Assembly (NCBI RefSeq): GCF_900113115.1
Contig: NZ_FOOF01000010.1
Coordinates: 186,001 to 250,000 of the forward strand
DNA: 64,000 nt
Direction: 5' to 3'
Source: Duganella sp. CF458
Lineage (GTDB): Bacteria; Pseudomonadota; Gammaproteobacteria; Burkholderiales; Burkholderiaceae_D
Positions 44,601 to 56,472 of the stretch are shown here, piece by piece (the stretch's first letter is position 1; every line of letters begins with the position of its first letter). Both the position numbers and the translations under genes were made by a program. The notes beneath the pieces are model-generated. The model was not told the origin of the DNA. It was given only the letters and a program-made list of their open reading frames with translations, and did not search any database.

Positions 44601-45125
44601 ATGGTTAAAGGAATTCTTTTTTTGCTCGTCGCCGTGTATTGCAACGTGGCGAAGGCGTGCACTTGCGACTTTTTGTTTCTAGATACGGCAGCAGCCCGTA
44701 GTGCACAACAGGTATTTGTTTTTCGTCTCGTTTCGGCAGAGATCGGCGGTGGCGCGCGTGATGGCATGGGCGATAACGAAATAATCGGACGCATCGAGAT
44801 TGTCTCCCAACTTCGCGGTTCATCGGAACACGTCAGTGAGCTGTCCTTTTCGACTCAGCGCTGCTGTGGCACGCGCCTGGACGTCGGCGGATACTTCGTA
44901 GCATTCCTTCCGCAAACAGGGAAACGCTTTGCAGCGAACAACGGGAACGTCGTGGAAGTTGATCGATTTGATCTGCAAGATACGCAGGTGAAGGTCAACG
45001 CTCTACTTGCCGGGAAAACGCGTTTCGAGGACGTATTTTCAAAAGCAGCCACAGATCGAACCGAGCAGGAGCCCGTTCCACCACCACCGTGTCCCTTGCC
45101 AAAAGGTGCGAGGTTGCCAAGGTAA
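44601..45125 (+). CDS. Secreted TIMP/NTR-like protein (Cys-x-Cys at mature N-terminus)
   Basis: A 174-residue protein with a signal peptide (MVKGILFLLVAVYCNVAKA). Cleavage would leave CTCDFLF at the mature end, the CxC start typical of tissue inhibitor of metalloproteinase/NTR-like domains. The rest is compatible with an OB-type fold (AQQVFVFRLVSAE, IGRIEIVSQLRGSSEHVSEL, CCGTRLDVGGYFVAFLPQ), with a CC pair for disulfides and a Pro-rich tail (VPPPPCPLPKGARL). Lysine at -2 of the site argues against a lipobox. The inhibitor role is suggested only by the family look. It stands alone. Confidence 0.55.
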   Translation: MVKGILFLLVAVYCNVAKACTCDFLFLDTAAARSAQQVFVFRLVSAEIGGGARDGMGDNEIIGRIEIVSQLRGSSEHVSELSFSTQRCCGTRLDVGGYFVAFLPQTGKRFAANNGNVVEVDRFDLQDTQVKVNALLAGKTRFEDVFSKAATDRTEQEPVPPPPCPLPKGARLPR

Positions 45126-45168
45126 GTAGCAGCTACTTGCGTTTCTTTGGATACAGCGGAGGAGCCAG

Positions 45169-45477
45169 TTAAGGCTTGGTGTCGGCGGGGGCCGGCCTGG
45201 CCTGGTCCTTGCCGAGGATTTGAACGTAGATTTCGTTCTGCTTGATCATGCTCAGCTCAAAGCGGGCACGCTCTTCGACAGCGCCGGTGCCGTCTTTCAG
45301 GTCGTTCACTTCCGAAGCCAGCTTGGCATTGCGCTGGCGCAGGCCTTCATTCTTTTCCTGCGCAGCCGCGACTTCTTTCTCCAGCTCCGCCACACGCAGC
45401 CAGCCGCCCTTCCCCAGCCAAAGCGGGTATTGGATCAAGAGCAGCAACAGGGCAAGGGCAACGGAAATCAGGCGCAT
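45169..45477 (-). CDS. ftsB: Cell division protein FtsB
   Basis: A 102-residue bitopic inner-membrane protein of the divisome FtsQBL complex. It has one membrane helix ([20 protein letters not shown]) followed by a periplasmic coiled coil ([20 protein letters not shown]) and the conserved [27 protein letters not shown]. It lies 47 bases after eno, as in most proteobacteria. Confidence 0.93.
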   Translation of the reverse strand: MRLISVALALLLLLIQYPLWLGKGGWLRVAELEKEVAAAQEKNEGLRQRNAKLASEVNDLKDGTGAVEERARFELSMIKQNEIYVQILGKDQARPAPADTKP

Positions 45478-45491
45478 TGGGTCACAACTGA

Positions 45492-45514
45492 ACCGGCCGG
45501 GGGACCCGGCCGGT
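45492..45514. repeat. Perfect 10-bp hairpin between eno and ftsB
   Basis: ACCGGCCGGG (45492-45501) pairs exactly with CCCGGCCGGT (45505-45514) around GGA. No T-run follows on the minus strand, so it is more likely an RNA-stability or attenuation hairpin than a terminator. Confidence 0.6.
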
Positions 45515-45524
45515 GGGTACTGAG

Positions 45525-46823
<1,299 letters not shown>

Positions 46824-46877
46824 TTAAAGCAAATATCTGGGGCAAAATTGTTGCAAGAATAACAGACGGGACCAAAA

Positions 46878-46903
46878 AAAGGCCGCAAATAACGCGGCCC
46901 TTT
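46878..46903 (-). terminator. Terminator after kdsA
   Basis: AAAGGCCGC-AAATAAC-GCGGCCCTTT, followed on the minus strand by TTTTTTTGG, 10 bases downstream of the kdsA stop. eno therefore has its own promoter in the 46,809-46,877 interval, though I could not define one. Confidence 0.85.
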
Positions 46904-46913
46904 GGGATATGAC

Positions 46914-49468
<2,555 letters not shown>

Positions 49469-49562
49469 TTATAGCTCATTTTGGAAGCAAATGCGTGCGG
49501 CACCGAACAGACCCTGGCCCCGCCAAGCAGCAACAATAACTTTATTTCAACAGGAGGCCACC

Positions 49563-49997
49563 ATGAGTCTGGATCGCGACGAATATGGCAACTATGTCGA
49601 CACTGGCCACCAGGGTCCAGGTCCCCGCCTGATGGGCGCGGACACCCTGATCGGCGACCATGTCCATAACCTGCAGAATGAACATCTGGGCACGGTCAAG
49701 GAAATCATGCTCGACATGCAGACCGGTCACATCGCCTATGTGGTGATGGCGTCCGGCGGCGTGCTGGGCATCGGCGAGAAGCTGTTTGCGGTGCCGTTCG
49801 AGGCGCTGTCGCTCGACACGTCCAACCATCGCATGACGCTGAATATCGATAAAGAGCGCATTGAACAGGCGCCCGGTTTCGATAAGAGCCACTGGCCGGA
49901 CATGGCCAACCAGACCTGGGCTACCGAACTGCACAATTTTTACGGCACCAGCAGCAGCACCAGCGGCCCGAGCCACCTGGACCAGAGCTCCCGCTAG
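49563..49997 (+). CDS. PRC-barrel domain protein
   Basis: The product is 144 residues from the ATG at 49563, which has a perfect AGGAGG upstream. The PRC-barrel at about 20-100 contains ADTLIGDHVHNLQNEHLGTVKEIMLDMQTGHIAYVVMASGG-type beta pattern and a final FAVPFEALSLDTS. The C-terminus is a polar tail with a GTSSSTSGPS stretch. Such single-domain proteins are often produced in stress or envelope contexts; the role is unknown. Confidence 0.85.
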   Translation: MSLDRDEYGNYVDTGHQGPGPRLMGADTLIGDHVHNLQNEHLGTVKEIMLDMQTGHIAYVVMASGGVLGIGEKLFAVPFEALSLDTSNHRMTLNIDKERIEQAPGFDKSHWPDMANQTWATELHNFYGTSSSTSGPSHLDQSSR

Positions 49998-50461
49998 AGT
50001 TCCAGCCGCATCGGGATAAAGCGTATCCCGTGCATTTCCGCCACCGGGCCGGTCGCCGCGAAGCCCAGGTGGCGGTACATGCCTTCAGCGAAGGTTGAGG
50101 AATTGACGGTGAAGCTGCCGGGATTGCCGCGCGCCAGCGCATCATCGCGGACAACTTCCCACAACCGCCTGCCGACGCCTTGCCCGTGCCACGGTGAGCC
50201 CACGTACAGGCTGAACAGATGCGTGTTGTCGCGTACCGCGGCCACGCCTGCCAGCACGCCGCCGTCGAAGGCCAACTGGTAGCGGTAGGCCTCGTCTTTC
50301 AGGTTGCGGCGGATGATATCGGACGACAGCGATACCAGGAATTCTTCCGCGCCGCTTCCATCCGCTTCGATGGTCAGGTAGGGCTGCAGCGACAGGATCA
50401 GCGCACTGATCGCCGACGCGTCGCCGGCCACACCTGGACGTATGTCAAACTCCCGGGACAA
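49994..50461 (-). CDS. GNAT-family N-acetyltransferase
   Basis: A 155-residue protein. I chose the TTG at 50461 because AGGGGAG lies directly upstream and because it overlaps the end of the preceding gene by 17 bases; the open frame extends 12 residues further. Acetyl-CoA-binding motif: LFSLYVGSPWHGQGVGRRLW (Q-x-x-G-x-G type). A C-terminal YRHLGFAATGPVAEM segment follows. The substrate is unknown. Convergent with the PRC gene, overlapping by 4 bases. Confidence 0.82.
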   Translation of the reverse strand: MSREFDIRPGVAGDASAISALILSLQPYLTIEADGSGAEEFLVSLSSDIIRRNLKDEAYRYQLAFDGGVLAGVAAVRDNTHLFSLYVGSPWHGQGVGRRLWEVVRDDALARGNPGSFTVNSSTFAEGMYRHLGFAATGPVAEMHGIRFIPMRLEL

Positions 50462-51329
50462 TGTTCTCCCCTTCAACCAGCACATAGCGGCCGCCATCGA
50501 ATTTGTAGCGCGCCATGCCCTTCAACTCATCCCGCTTGCGCTCCGCGGTATCCGGCGCATTCTCGGCCCGGGTTTCTTCATAGCCGGCGAAGCGCAGCAC
50601 CAGGTCATCGTATGCAGCTTGCTCGCGCTTTTCGAATTGCCATTTGCCTTGGATCGACCAGCAATGCGACGTTTCATCGCCGCAGGCACCCTCGTTATCC
50701 GACGACAGCGACACGCTTCCCGCCAGGTCGTGCATGCTGCCATCCGCCAGGTCGAAAACCGACATGAGGTTGATCGAATTACCCTGCCAGGTTCCGCCGT
50801 GCTGCACGATGAAGCCCGGCTTGCCTTGTCCCAAGGAGACCCACGCCACTTCGCCAAACGTGCCGTTCGACCCCAGTGATGCGACGTTCTCATGACGGGC
50901 TTCGACTTTCCATTTGCCGCCATCCTTGCGAAGAAGGTAGGCATTCAGCAGGCCGGAAGTGACATGGTAAGCCATCGCCTCGCCATTCGTATCCACCATC
51001 TGCGCATTGGCGACGACGGCAACCCGCCCATCCGCCAGCTCATGCATGGCAACGGGTTCCAGGCGATAGCTGCCGATTTCATTGCGCTTTTCCTGGTCCG
51101 GCAGTTCAACGTCCAGGTAATTGTCGTGCGCGGCCTTGTCGCCATACACGGCCCGCAAAAGCTCCATCATGCGGGCGGTCTTGGGATCTGCAGCGGGTTT
51201 CGCCTCGACCGCAACAGCCGAAGCGGAAGCCGATGCCGGCTCACCGACTGCTGGCAAGTCCGTTTTCTTTTCGCAAGCAACCAGGGCCAACGCTGCGCAA
51301 ACCAGCGCAAGCTTCTTCATTTTCATCAT
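50445..51329 (-). CDS. Lipoprotein of unknown function, paralogue B of a tandem pair
   Basis: The product is 294 residues from the ATG at 51329 (GGAG upstream; an ATG at 51326 is also possible). Lipobox LVAC after LALVCAALALVAC. A low-complexity spacer rich in Ala/Ser follows. The folded part (MMELLRAVYGDKAA, LLNAYLLRKDGGKWKVEARH, PGFIVQHGGTWQGNSINLMS, CWSIQGKWQFEKREQAAYDD) shares its motif order with the next gene. It ends inside the GNAT start region. The product probably sits in the periplasmic face of the outer membrane. Function unknown. Confidence 0.75.
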   Translation of the reverse strand: MMKMKKLALVCAALALVACEKKTDLPAVGEPASASASAVAVEAKPAADPKTARMMELLRAVYGDKAAHDNYLDVELPDQEKRNEIGSYRLEPVAMHELADGRVAVVANAQMVDTNGEAMAYHVTSGLLNAYLLRKDGGKWKVEARHENVASLGSNGTFGEVAWVSLGQGKPGFIVQHGGTWQGNSINLMSVFDLADGSMHDLAGSVSLSSDNEGACGDETSHCWSIQGKWQFEKREQAAYDDLVLRFAGYEETRAENAPDTAERKRDELKGMARYKFDGGRYVLVEGENIVPGV

Positions 51330-51346
51330 CAGATTTTCTCCGGGGT

Positions 51347-52234
51347 TCAAGGATTTGGAACGGAATGTTCACCGCTCGCCAGCACATAGTCGCCATCGCG
51401 CAAAGCGTAGCGTGCCGAGTTGCTCACGGCGCTGCGGCTGCGGGCCACGTCTTCGGCGGAATCCTCGGGACGGGACTCGGTATAGCCGCTGAAATCGAAC
51501 ACCAGGTCATCGTAGGCCTGCTGCGCAGTGCGTTCGAAACGCCACTTCCCTTTTACACTCCAGCAGCGATGGCGGCGCTCATCGCAATCGCCTTTGTTGT
51601 CGGATCCGACCAATCCAATCTTCGTGGCAAGGTTACGCAACTTGGGATCGCCGAGATCAAAGAGCGCCATATCCCGGATACTGATTCCTTGCCAGGTTCC
51701 GCCCGCGACCACCGCAAACCCTGGACGTCCCTCGCCCAACTCCACCCATTCGACGCTGCCCAACCGGCCCCAGGAGCCCATCTCGGCGACGTTTTCAAAG
51801 CGGCGCTCCACCTTCCACTTGCCGTCCTGCTTGCGCAGCAGGTAGACATTCAGCAGGCCCGGTTGGCCGTGGCCAGGCGTCTCGTCGCTTGCATCGTTGG
51901 CATTCGCCACCAAGGCCACGCGGTCCGGCGCGATTTCATGCATGCCGACTGGCGTGATGCGATATTGGCTCTTCCCTCTGGCGTCGCCATAGTCCGGCAG
52001 TTCTGCAATCACATGGCCGCCGTCGGCGGGCCCATAAATGGCCTGCATCAATTCCATCATGCGCGCCATTTCCTGGCTTGGCTTTTCATCGGGGCTTGCG
52101 GCAGGCTGCGCTGCAGCGGCGGGCGTTTCGGCTTGAACTTTGGACGAAGGGCTTGTTTCCTCGCTGCGTTGGCAGGCGGTCGCCATGACCGCTATGGCGA
52201 GCAGCATCGCCATTCTTGTAGCTGTTATTTTCAT
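51347..52234 (-). CDS. Lipoprotein of unknown function, paralogue A of a tandem pair
   Basis: The product is 295 residues from the ATG at 52234 (MKITATRMAMLLAIAVMATAC, lipobox ATAC). It has the same order of motifs as its neighbour: MMELMQAIYGPADGG, LLNVYLLRKQDGKWKVERRF, VVAGGTWQGISIRDMALFDL, CWSVKGKWRFERTAQQAYDD and FDFSGYTESR. The pair probably arose by duplication. The two reading frames are 17 bases apart in the same direction. It resembles no enzyme family I recognise. Confidence 0.75.
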   Translation of the reverse strand: MKITATRMAMLLAIAVMATACQRSEETSPSSKVQAETPAAAAQPAASPDEKPSQEMARMMELMQAIYGPADGGHVIAELPDYGDARGKSQYRITPVGMHEIAPDRVALVANANDASDETPGHGQPGLLNVYLLRKQDGKWKVERRFENVAEMGSWGRLGSVEWVELGEGRPGFAVVAGGTWQGISIRDMALFDLGDPKLRNLATKIGLVGSDNKGDCDERRHRCWSVKGKWRFERTAQQAYDDLVFDFSGYTESRPEDSAEDVARSRSAVSNSARYALRDGDYVLASGEHSVPNP

Positions 52235-52301
52235 GCCGGCATGGTAGCACCGGCAACCTGCGCACATTGTCGTCAAAAATCACCGGCGCGCTATTTCGCC
52301 A

Positions 52302-55300
52302 TCATTGGAAATCACGGCTGGCGGTCGGCAGGCGTCCGAGCAGGTGCGACAAATCGACCAGGCGCCGCGCGACCAGGTGGCGCACGATGCCCTCCTGCTG
52401 CCACACGCCGTACACGCCGAGCAGCGAGGAGCCCAGCACCTCGCGCCGGTATTTTTCCACCATGTCGGGCCAGACGATCACGTTGACATAGCCGGTCTCG
52501 TCTTCGATGGTGACGAACAGCACGCCCTTGGCGGTACCGGGGCGCTGGCGGCCGGTGACGATGCCGGCGCCGCGCGCCAACTGGTTATTGCTGAAGGTGT
52601 TCAGCACATCGGCCGGCAGGAAGCGCTTGGCCAAGAGCGCCGGCCGCAGCAACGCCAACGGATGGCGCCCCAGCGTCAAGCCTTGCGAGCGATAGTCGCC
52701 AAGGATTTCTTCGCCCTCGGTTGGCGGCACCAGTTGCGGAACATCCTCCTGCACCTCGGTCGGGCGCAGCAAATCCTTGTCCGGCACCGCGCCCGCCGCG
52801 TCCCATAGCGCCTGGCGGCGATTCCCGGCCAGCGAACGCAAGGCATTGCCTGCCGCCAGTACCTGCAGGTCATGGCGATTGAGATCGGCGCAACGCGCCA
52901 GTTCAGTCACGCTGGCGAATGGGCGTGCAGCACGCTTTTCCTCGATACGCTTCGCCGCATCTTCACGCATGCCGTATAGGCGCGACATGCCGAGCCGCAC
53001 CGCCGGCTGCCGCCGTACGCCCTGCGCGGCCACCACAGCCAGGAATTCGTCCGGCATCACGTCGCGTTCGAGCGCCTCCCCCAGCGGTGCCGGGACGGCA
53101 TCCACCTCTTCCAGCGACGATTCCCAACCACTGATCGTCACATCCACCGGCCGCACTTCAATCCCATGCCGTTGCGCATCCTGCACCAGTTGCGAGGCGC
53201 TGTAAAAGCCCATCGGCAAGCTATTCAGCAAGGCACACAGGAAGGCCGCCGGTTCGTGACACTTGAGCCATGAGCTCACATACGTCAGCAACGCAAAGCT
53301 CGCCGCGTGCGATTCAGGAAAGCCGTATTCGCCGAAGCCCTGGATCTGCTGGCAGATCTGCAATGCGAATTTCTCGTCAAAATTACGGGCCTTCATGCCG
53401 GACACAATGCGGTCCTGGTATTTCTCCAGCCCCCCTTTGCGCTTCCAGGCCGCCATCGAGCGCCGCAACTGGTCCGCTTCGCCTGGCGTAAAACCTGCGC
53501 CATCAATCACGACCTGCATCACCTGCTCCTGGAAGATCGGCACGCCCAGCGTGCGGCCCAGCGCCTTCTTCAGTCCTTCGGGATAAGTGGCCTCCACCTT
53601 TCCCGTGCGCCGCTGCAGGTAGGGGTGCACCATCCCGCCCTGGATCGGTCCCGGCCGCACGATCGCCACCTCAATCACCAGGTCGTAGTAGGTGCGTGGC
53701 CGCAGGCGCGGCAACATGCTCATTTGCGCCCGCGATTCGATCTGGAACACGCCGATGGTGTCCGCCTCGCAGATCATGTCGTAGGTTGCAGGGTCCTCGG
53801 AAGGCACGCTGGCCATGCCGAAACGAAGCTGGTAACGCTGGGAGACCAGGTCGAAAGTCCGACGCATCGCCGTGAGCATGCCAAGCGCCAGCACGTCGAC
53901 TTTCAACAAACCCAGTTCTTCCAGGTCGTCCTTGTCCCACTGGATCACGCTGCGGTCTTGCATCGCCGCGTTTTCGATCGGCACCAGGCGCGACAACTTG
54001 TCTTGCGAGATAACAAAGCCGCCGACATGCTGCGACAAATGGCGCGGGAAGCTGAGCAGCTGGAGCGCCAGTTGCGCCCATTGGTGCGCGATGGGTGAAG
54101 CCGGATCCATGCCGCATTCGGCAAAGCGCTCCATCAACTCGCTTTTCCGGTCGAACCAGCGGTGGGATTTGGCGACCTTCTCGACGATCTCCAGGTCCAC
54201 CCCCAATGCCTTGCCGCTGTCGCGCAGCGCGCTCTTGGTGCGGTAGCAGATAACCGTCGCCGCCAATGCCGTACGGTGGCGGCCGTATTTCTCGTAGATG
54301 TACTGGATCACCTCTTCGCGGCGCTGGTGTTCGAAATCGACGTCGATATCGGGCGGCTCATTGCGTTCGATCGATATGAACCGCCCGACTACGCTGTTGC
54401 CGCGCACCGGATCGACCGAGGTCACGCCAAGGCAATAGCAGACGGCCGAATTGGCGGCCGAGCCGCGGCCCTGGCACAAGATGTCGATCGAACGTGCGTA
54501 GCGGACAATGTCATACACCGTCAGGAAGAAGTACTCGTAGCGCAGCTGGGCCACCAGGTCCAGTTCCATCTCGATCTGGTCGTGCACAAGTTGCGGAACG
54601 CCGTGCGGGTAGCGCCATTCCGCGCCCTTATACGTTTCCTGCCGGAGGAAACTGGCCGGGGTGTGGTCAGGCGGGATCAGTTCGTTCGGGTACTCATAAC
54701 GCAGCTCGTCCAGCGAAAACTGGCACAGAGCGGCAATGCGCACGCTCTCTTCCAGCATTGGCGGCGAATAGACGTTGGCCAGGCGCAGGCGCGAGCGCAA
54801 ATGCTGCTCGGCGTTCTGGCCCAGTTCATAACCGCATTCGCCGACCGGCTTGCCAAGCCGCACCGCCGTCAGCGTGTCGTGCAGCGGCTTGCGCGAACGC
54901 ACGTGCATGCACACGTGGCCTGCCGCCACCATCGGCAAGGCATGCTGCAGCGAGACTTCCTCGATCGCCGCGCCATGCGCCTCGTCGAAGGCGCGGCCCA
55001 GCATGGTCACGGCAAGCCAGCTGCGATCGCCGAACGTGGCCGCCATCCAGGATGCCTGCCGGTGCAGGCGTTCCACCTCGGCCGGGTATTCCGGCAGCAG
55101 GAGCAGCAGGCAATCGGGCAGCCCGCGCAGATGCGCGCGCTCGGGCGGTGGATTGGCGAAATCATCCGGGTGCAGTTCGTAACTGCCCTTGTCGGCGCGC
55201 ATGCGGCCGAGGGTGATCATTTCGGACAGGTTGCCATAGCCATTGCGGTTGATGGCCAGCGCCAGCAGCGAGAGCGCGGCACTGCCGTCCGCATGGGTCA

Positions 55301-55535
55301 GGTGGAAATGGGCCCCGATCAGCAACTTCAGGCCAGCCTGCTTCGCCTCGCCATGCGCCCGCACCACGCCGGCCAGCGAGCATTCGTCCGTGATGGCCAG
55401 CGCGCTATAGCCGAGTTTTACCGCACGCTCCACCAGCTCTTCGGCATGGGACGCGCCGTGCAAAAATGAAAAGTTTGTCAGGCAAAACAGCTCCGCATAG
55501 GCGGGCAGCCCGGCGCGCGATGACTGTATATCCAT
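52302..55535 (-). CDS. dnaE2: Error-prone DNA polymerase DnaE2 (ImuC)
   Basis: The product is 1077 residues from the ATG at 55535; a GTG at 55571 would add 12. It is a DNA polymerase III alpha-like C-family enzyme. The N-terminal PHP domain has YAELFCLTNFSFLHGASHAEEL and ITDECSLAG. The catalytic acidic motif NEPPDIDVDFEHQRREE and the third Asp in LGLLKVDVLALGM are present. The finger region includes GVFQIESRAQMSML, and an OB domain lies at the C-terminus. It performs mutagenic lesion bypass in the SOS response, usually with ImuA and ImuB, which are not beside it here. A LexA box overlaps its start. Confidence 0.93.
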   Translation of the reverse strand: MDIQSSRAGLPAYAELFCLTNFSFLHGASHAEELVERAVKLGYSALAITDECSLAGVVRAHGEAKQAGLKLLIGAHFHLTHADGSAALSLLALAINRNGYGNLSEMITLGRMRADKGSYELHPDDFANPPPERAHLRGLPDCLLLLLPEYPAEVERLHRQASWMAATFGDRSWLAVTMLGRAFDEAHGAAIEEVSLQHALPMVAAGHVCMHVRSRKPLHDTLTAVRLGKPVGECGYELGQNAEQHLRSRLRLANVYSPPMLEESVRIAALCQFSLDELRYEYPNELIPPDHTPASFLRQETYKGAEWRYPHGVPQLVHDQIEMELDLVAQLRYEYFFLTVYDIVRYARSIDILCQGRGSAANSAVCYCLGVTSVDPVRGNSVVGRFISIERNEPPDIDVDFEHQRREEVIQYIYEKYGRHRTALAATVICYRTKSALRDSGKALGVDLEIVEKVAKSHRWFDRKSELMERFAECGMDPASPIAHQWAQLALQLLSFPRHLSQHVGGFVISQDKLSRLVPIENAAMQDRSVIQWDKDDLEELGLLKVDVLALGMLTAMRRTFDLVSQRYQLRFGMASVPSEDPATYDMICEADTIGVFQIESRAQMSMLPRLRPRTYYDLVIEVAIVRPGPIQGGMVHPYLQRRTGKVEATYPEGLKKALGRTLGVPIFQEQVMQVVIDGAGFTPGEADQLRRSMAAWKRKGGLEKYQDRIVSGMKARNFDEKFALQICQQIQGFGEYGFPESHAASFALLTYVSSWLKCHEPAAFLCALLNSLPMGFYSASQLVQDAQRHGIEVRPVDVTISGWESSLEEVDAVPAPLGEALERDVMPDEFLAVVAAQGVRRQPAVRLGMSRLYGMREDAAKRIEEKRAARPFASVTELARCADLNRHDLQVLAAGNALRSLAGNRRQALWDAAGAVPDKDLLRPTEVQEDVPQLVPPTEGEEILGDYRSQGLTLGRHPLALLRPALLAKRFLPADVLNTFSNNQLARGAGIVTGRQRPGTAKGVLFVTIEDETGYVNVIVWPDMVEKYRREVLGSSLLGVYGVWQQEGIVRHLVARRLVDLSHLLGRLPTASRDFQ

Positions 55536-55539
55536 ACAG
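55524..55539. promoter_or_regulatory. LexA (SOS) box over the dnaE2 start
   Basis: CTGTATATCCATACAG is a perfect CTGT-N8-ACAG LexA site. It spans the dnaE2 ATG (55533-55535) and lies 52 bases upstream of the divergent PhzF-like gene, so LexA would block the dnaE2 transcript near its start. Confidence 0.85.
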
Positions 55540-55590
55540 TATTCTACACCGCCTGCTGCATGCCGCGCCACCCTGCTGTATCCTGCGCCG

Positions 55591-56364
55591 ATGGCTATTT
55601 ACGAACTGAAATGTTTTGGGACCGGCCCGGGCGCGGGCAATGCGGCGCTGGTGATCATCGACGGCCCCGCCAGCGCCGGGGAAAGGCAGGCATTCGCCCA
55701 GTCGGCCAACAAGAGCGCCTGCGTGTTTGTCGACGGCGGGACACTGGATTCCTTGGATTACTATTACCCACACGCACGCTCGCCCCTGTGCCTGCACGCC
55801 ACGCTGGCCGCTGCCCGCGTGCTGCTGGGCGATTCGCCCGGCCCGCTGCCGGTGCGCACGGCAATGGGCGGACAACAGTTGCTGCTGACCAGTAATGGCA
55901 CGGCCATCTTCGCCAGCCTGGCGCCCCAGGCAGTGCCGGATGTCGCGCTGCCCGCCGACCTGGCTGAACGCCTGCTAGCCGCGCCCGGCCTGGCCATCGT
56001 TTCGCCGCCCGCCGTCGCCTCGGTGGGCAGTGCCAAATTGCTGGTGGAAGTGGCCGGCAGCGCCGCGCTGCACGCGCTGCGCCCGGACCTGGCTGCGATT
56101 GCCGATTGGGGCAAGGCAAATGGCGTGAACGGCATCTACGCCTGGTGCCGCCGTTCCGACGGCGCCTTCGAAGGCCGCAACTTCAACCACCTCGATCCGG
56201 CTGGCGAAGACAGCGCCACCGGCGTCGCCGCCGGCGCCCTCACCGTCCACCTCGGCCGCTCGCTCGAACTCTACCAGGGCGCGCAGCTCGGCCAACCATG
56301 CCTGCTGCGCACCGGGCTGGACGGCGGCCAGGTCCTGATCGGTGGCGCGGCGGAATACGTATGA
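55591..56364 (+). CDS. PhzF-family protein lacking the catalytic glutamate
   Basis: A 257-residue protein with the twin-domain PhzF fold: MAIYELKCFGTGPGAGNAAL at the start, the His motif in SPLCLHATLAAARVLLG (GHAT in others) and the Asp motif in NHLDPAGEDSATGVAAGALT. Where active members have an Asn-x-Ser-Glu-Thr motif before the first Phe-Val, this protein reads ANKSACVFV, with Ala in place of the proton-donating Glu. It may be a binding protein or use another residue. It is divergent from dnaE2 across the LexA box. Confidence 0.8.
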   Translation: MAIYELKCFGTGPGAGNAALVIIDGPASAGERQAFAQSANKSACVFVDGGTLDSLDYYYPHARSPLCLHATLAAARVLLGDSPGPLPVRTAMGGQQLLLTSNGTAIFASLAPQAVPDVALPADLAERLLAAPGLAIVSPPAVASVGSAKLLVEVAGSAALHALRPDLAAIADWGKANGVNGIYAWCRRSDGAFEGRNFNHLDPAGEDSATGVAAGALTVHLGRSLELYQGAQLGQPCLLRTGLDGGQVLIGGAAEYV

Positions 56365-56472
56365 TCCGCAGCCCCAGCCGTGGCGTAGTTGCAACGTAAA
56401 CTTGTCATTTGTGAACGCTGCACAAATGTAGTTCGGCTAGAATTAAAGGCAATTTTTCCTTGGAGCAAAAAA

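Noticed and set aside
45492-45514. Perfect hairpin after eno as an intrinsic terminator
   Set aside because: No T-run follows on the transcribed strand, and ftsB is normally co-transcribed, so it is kept only as a hairpin.
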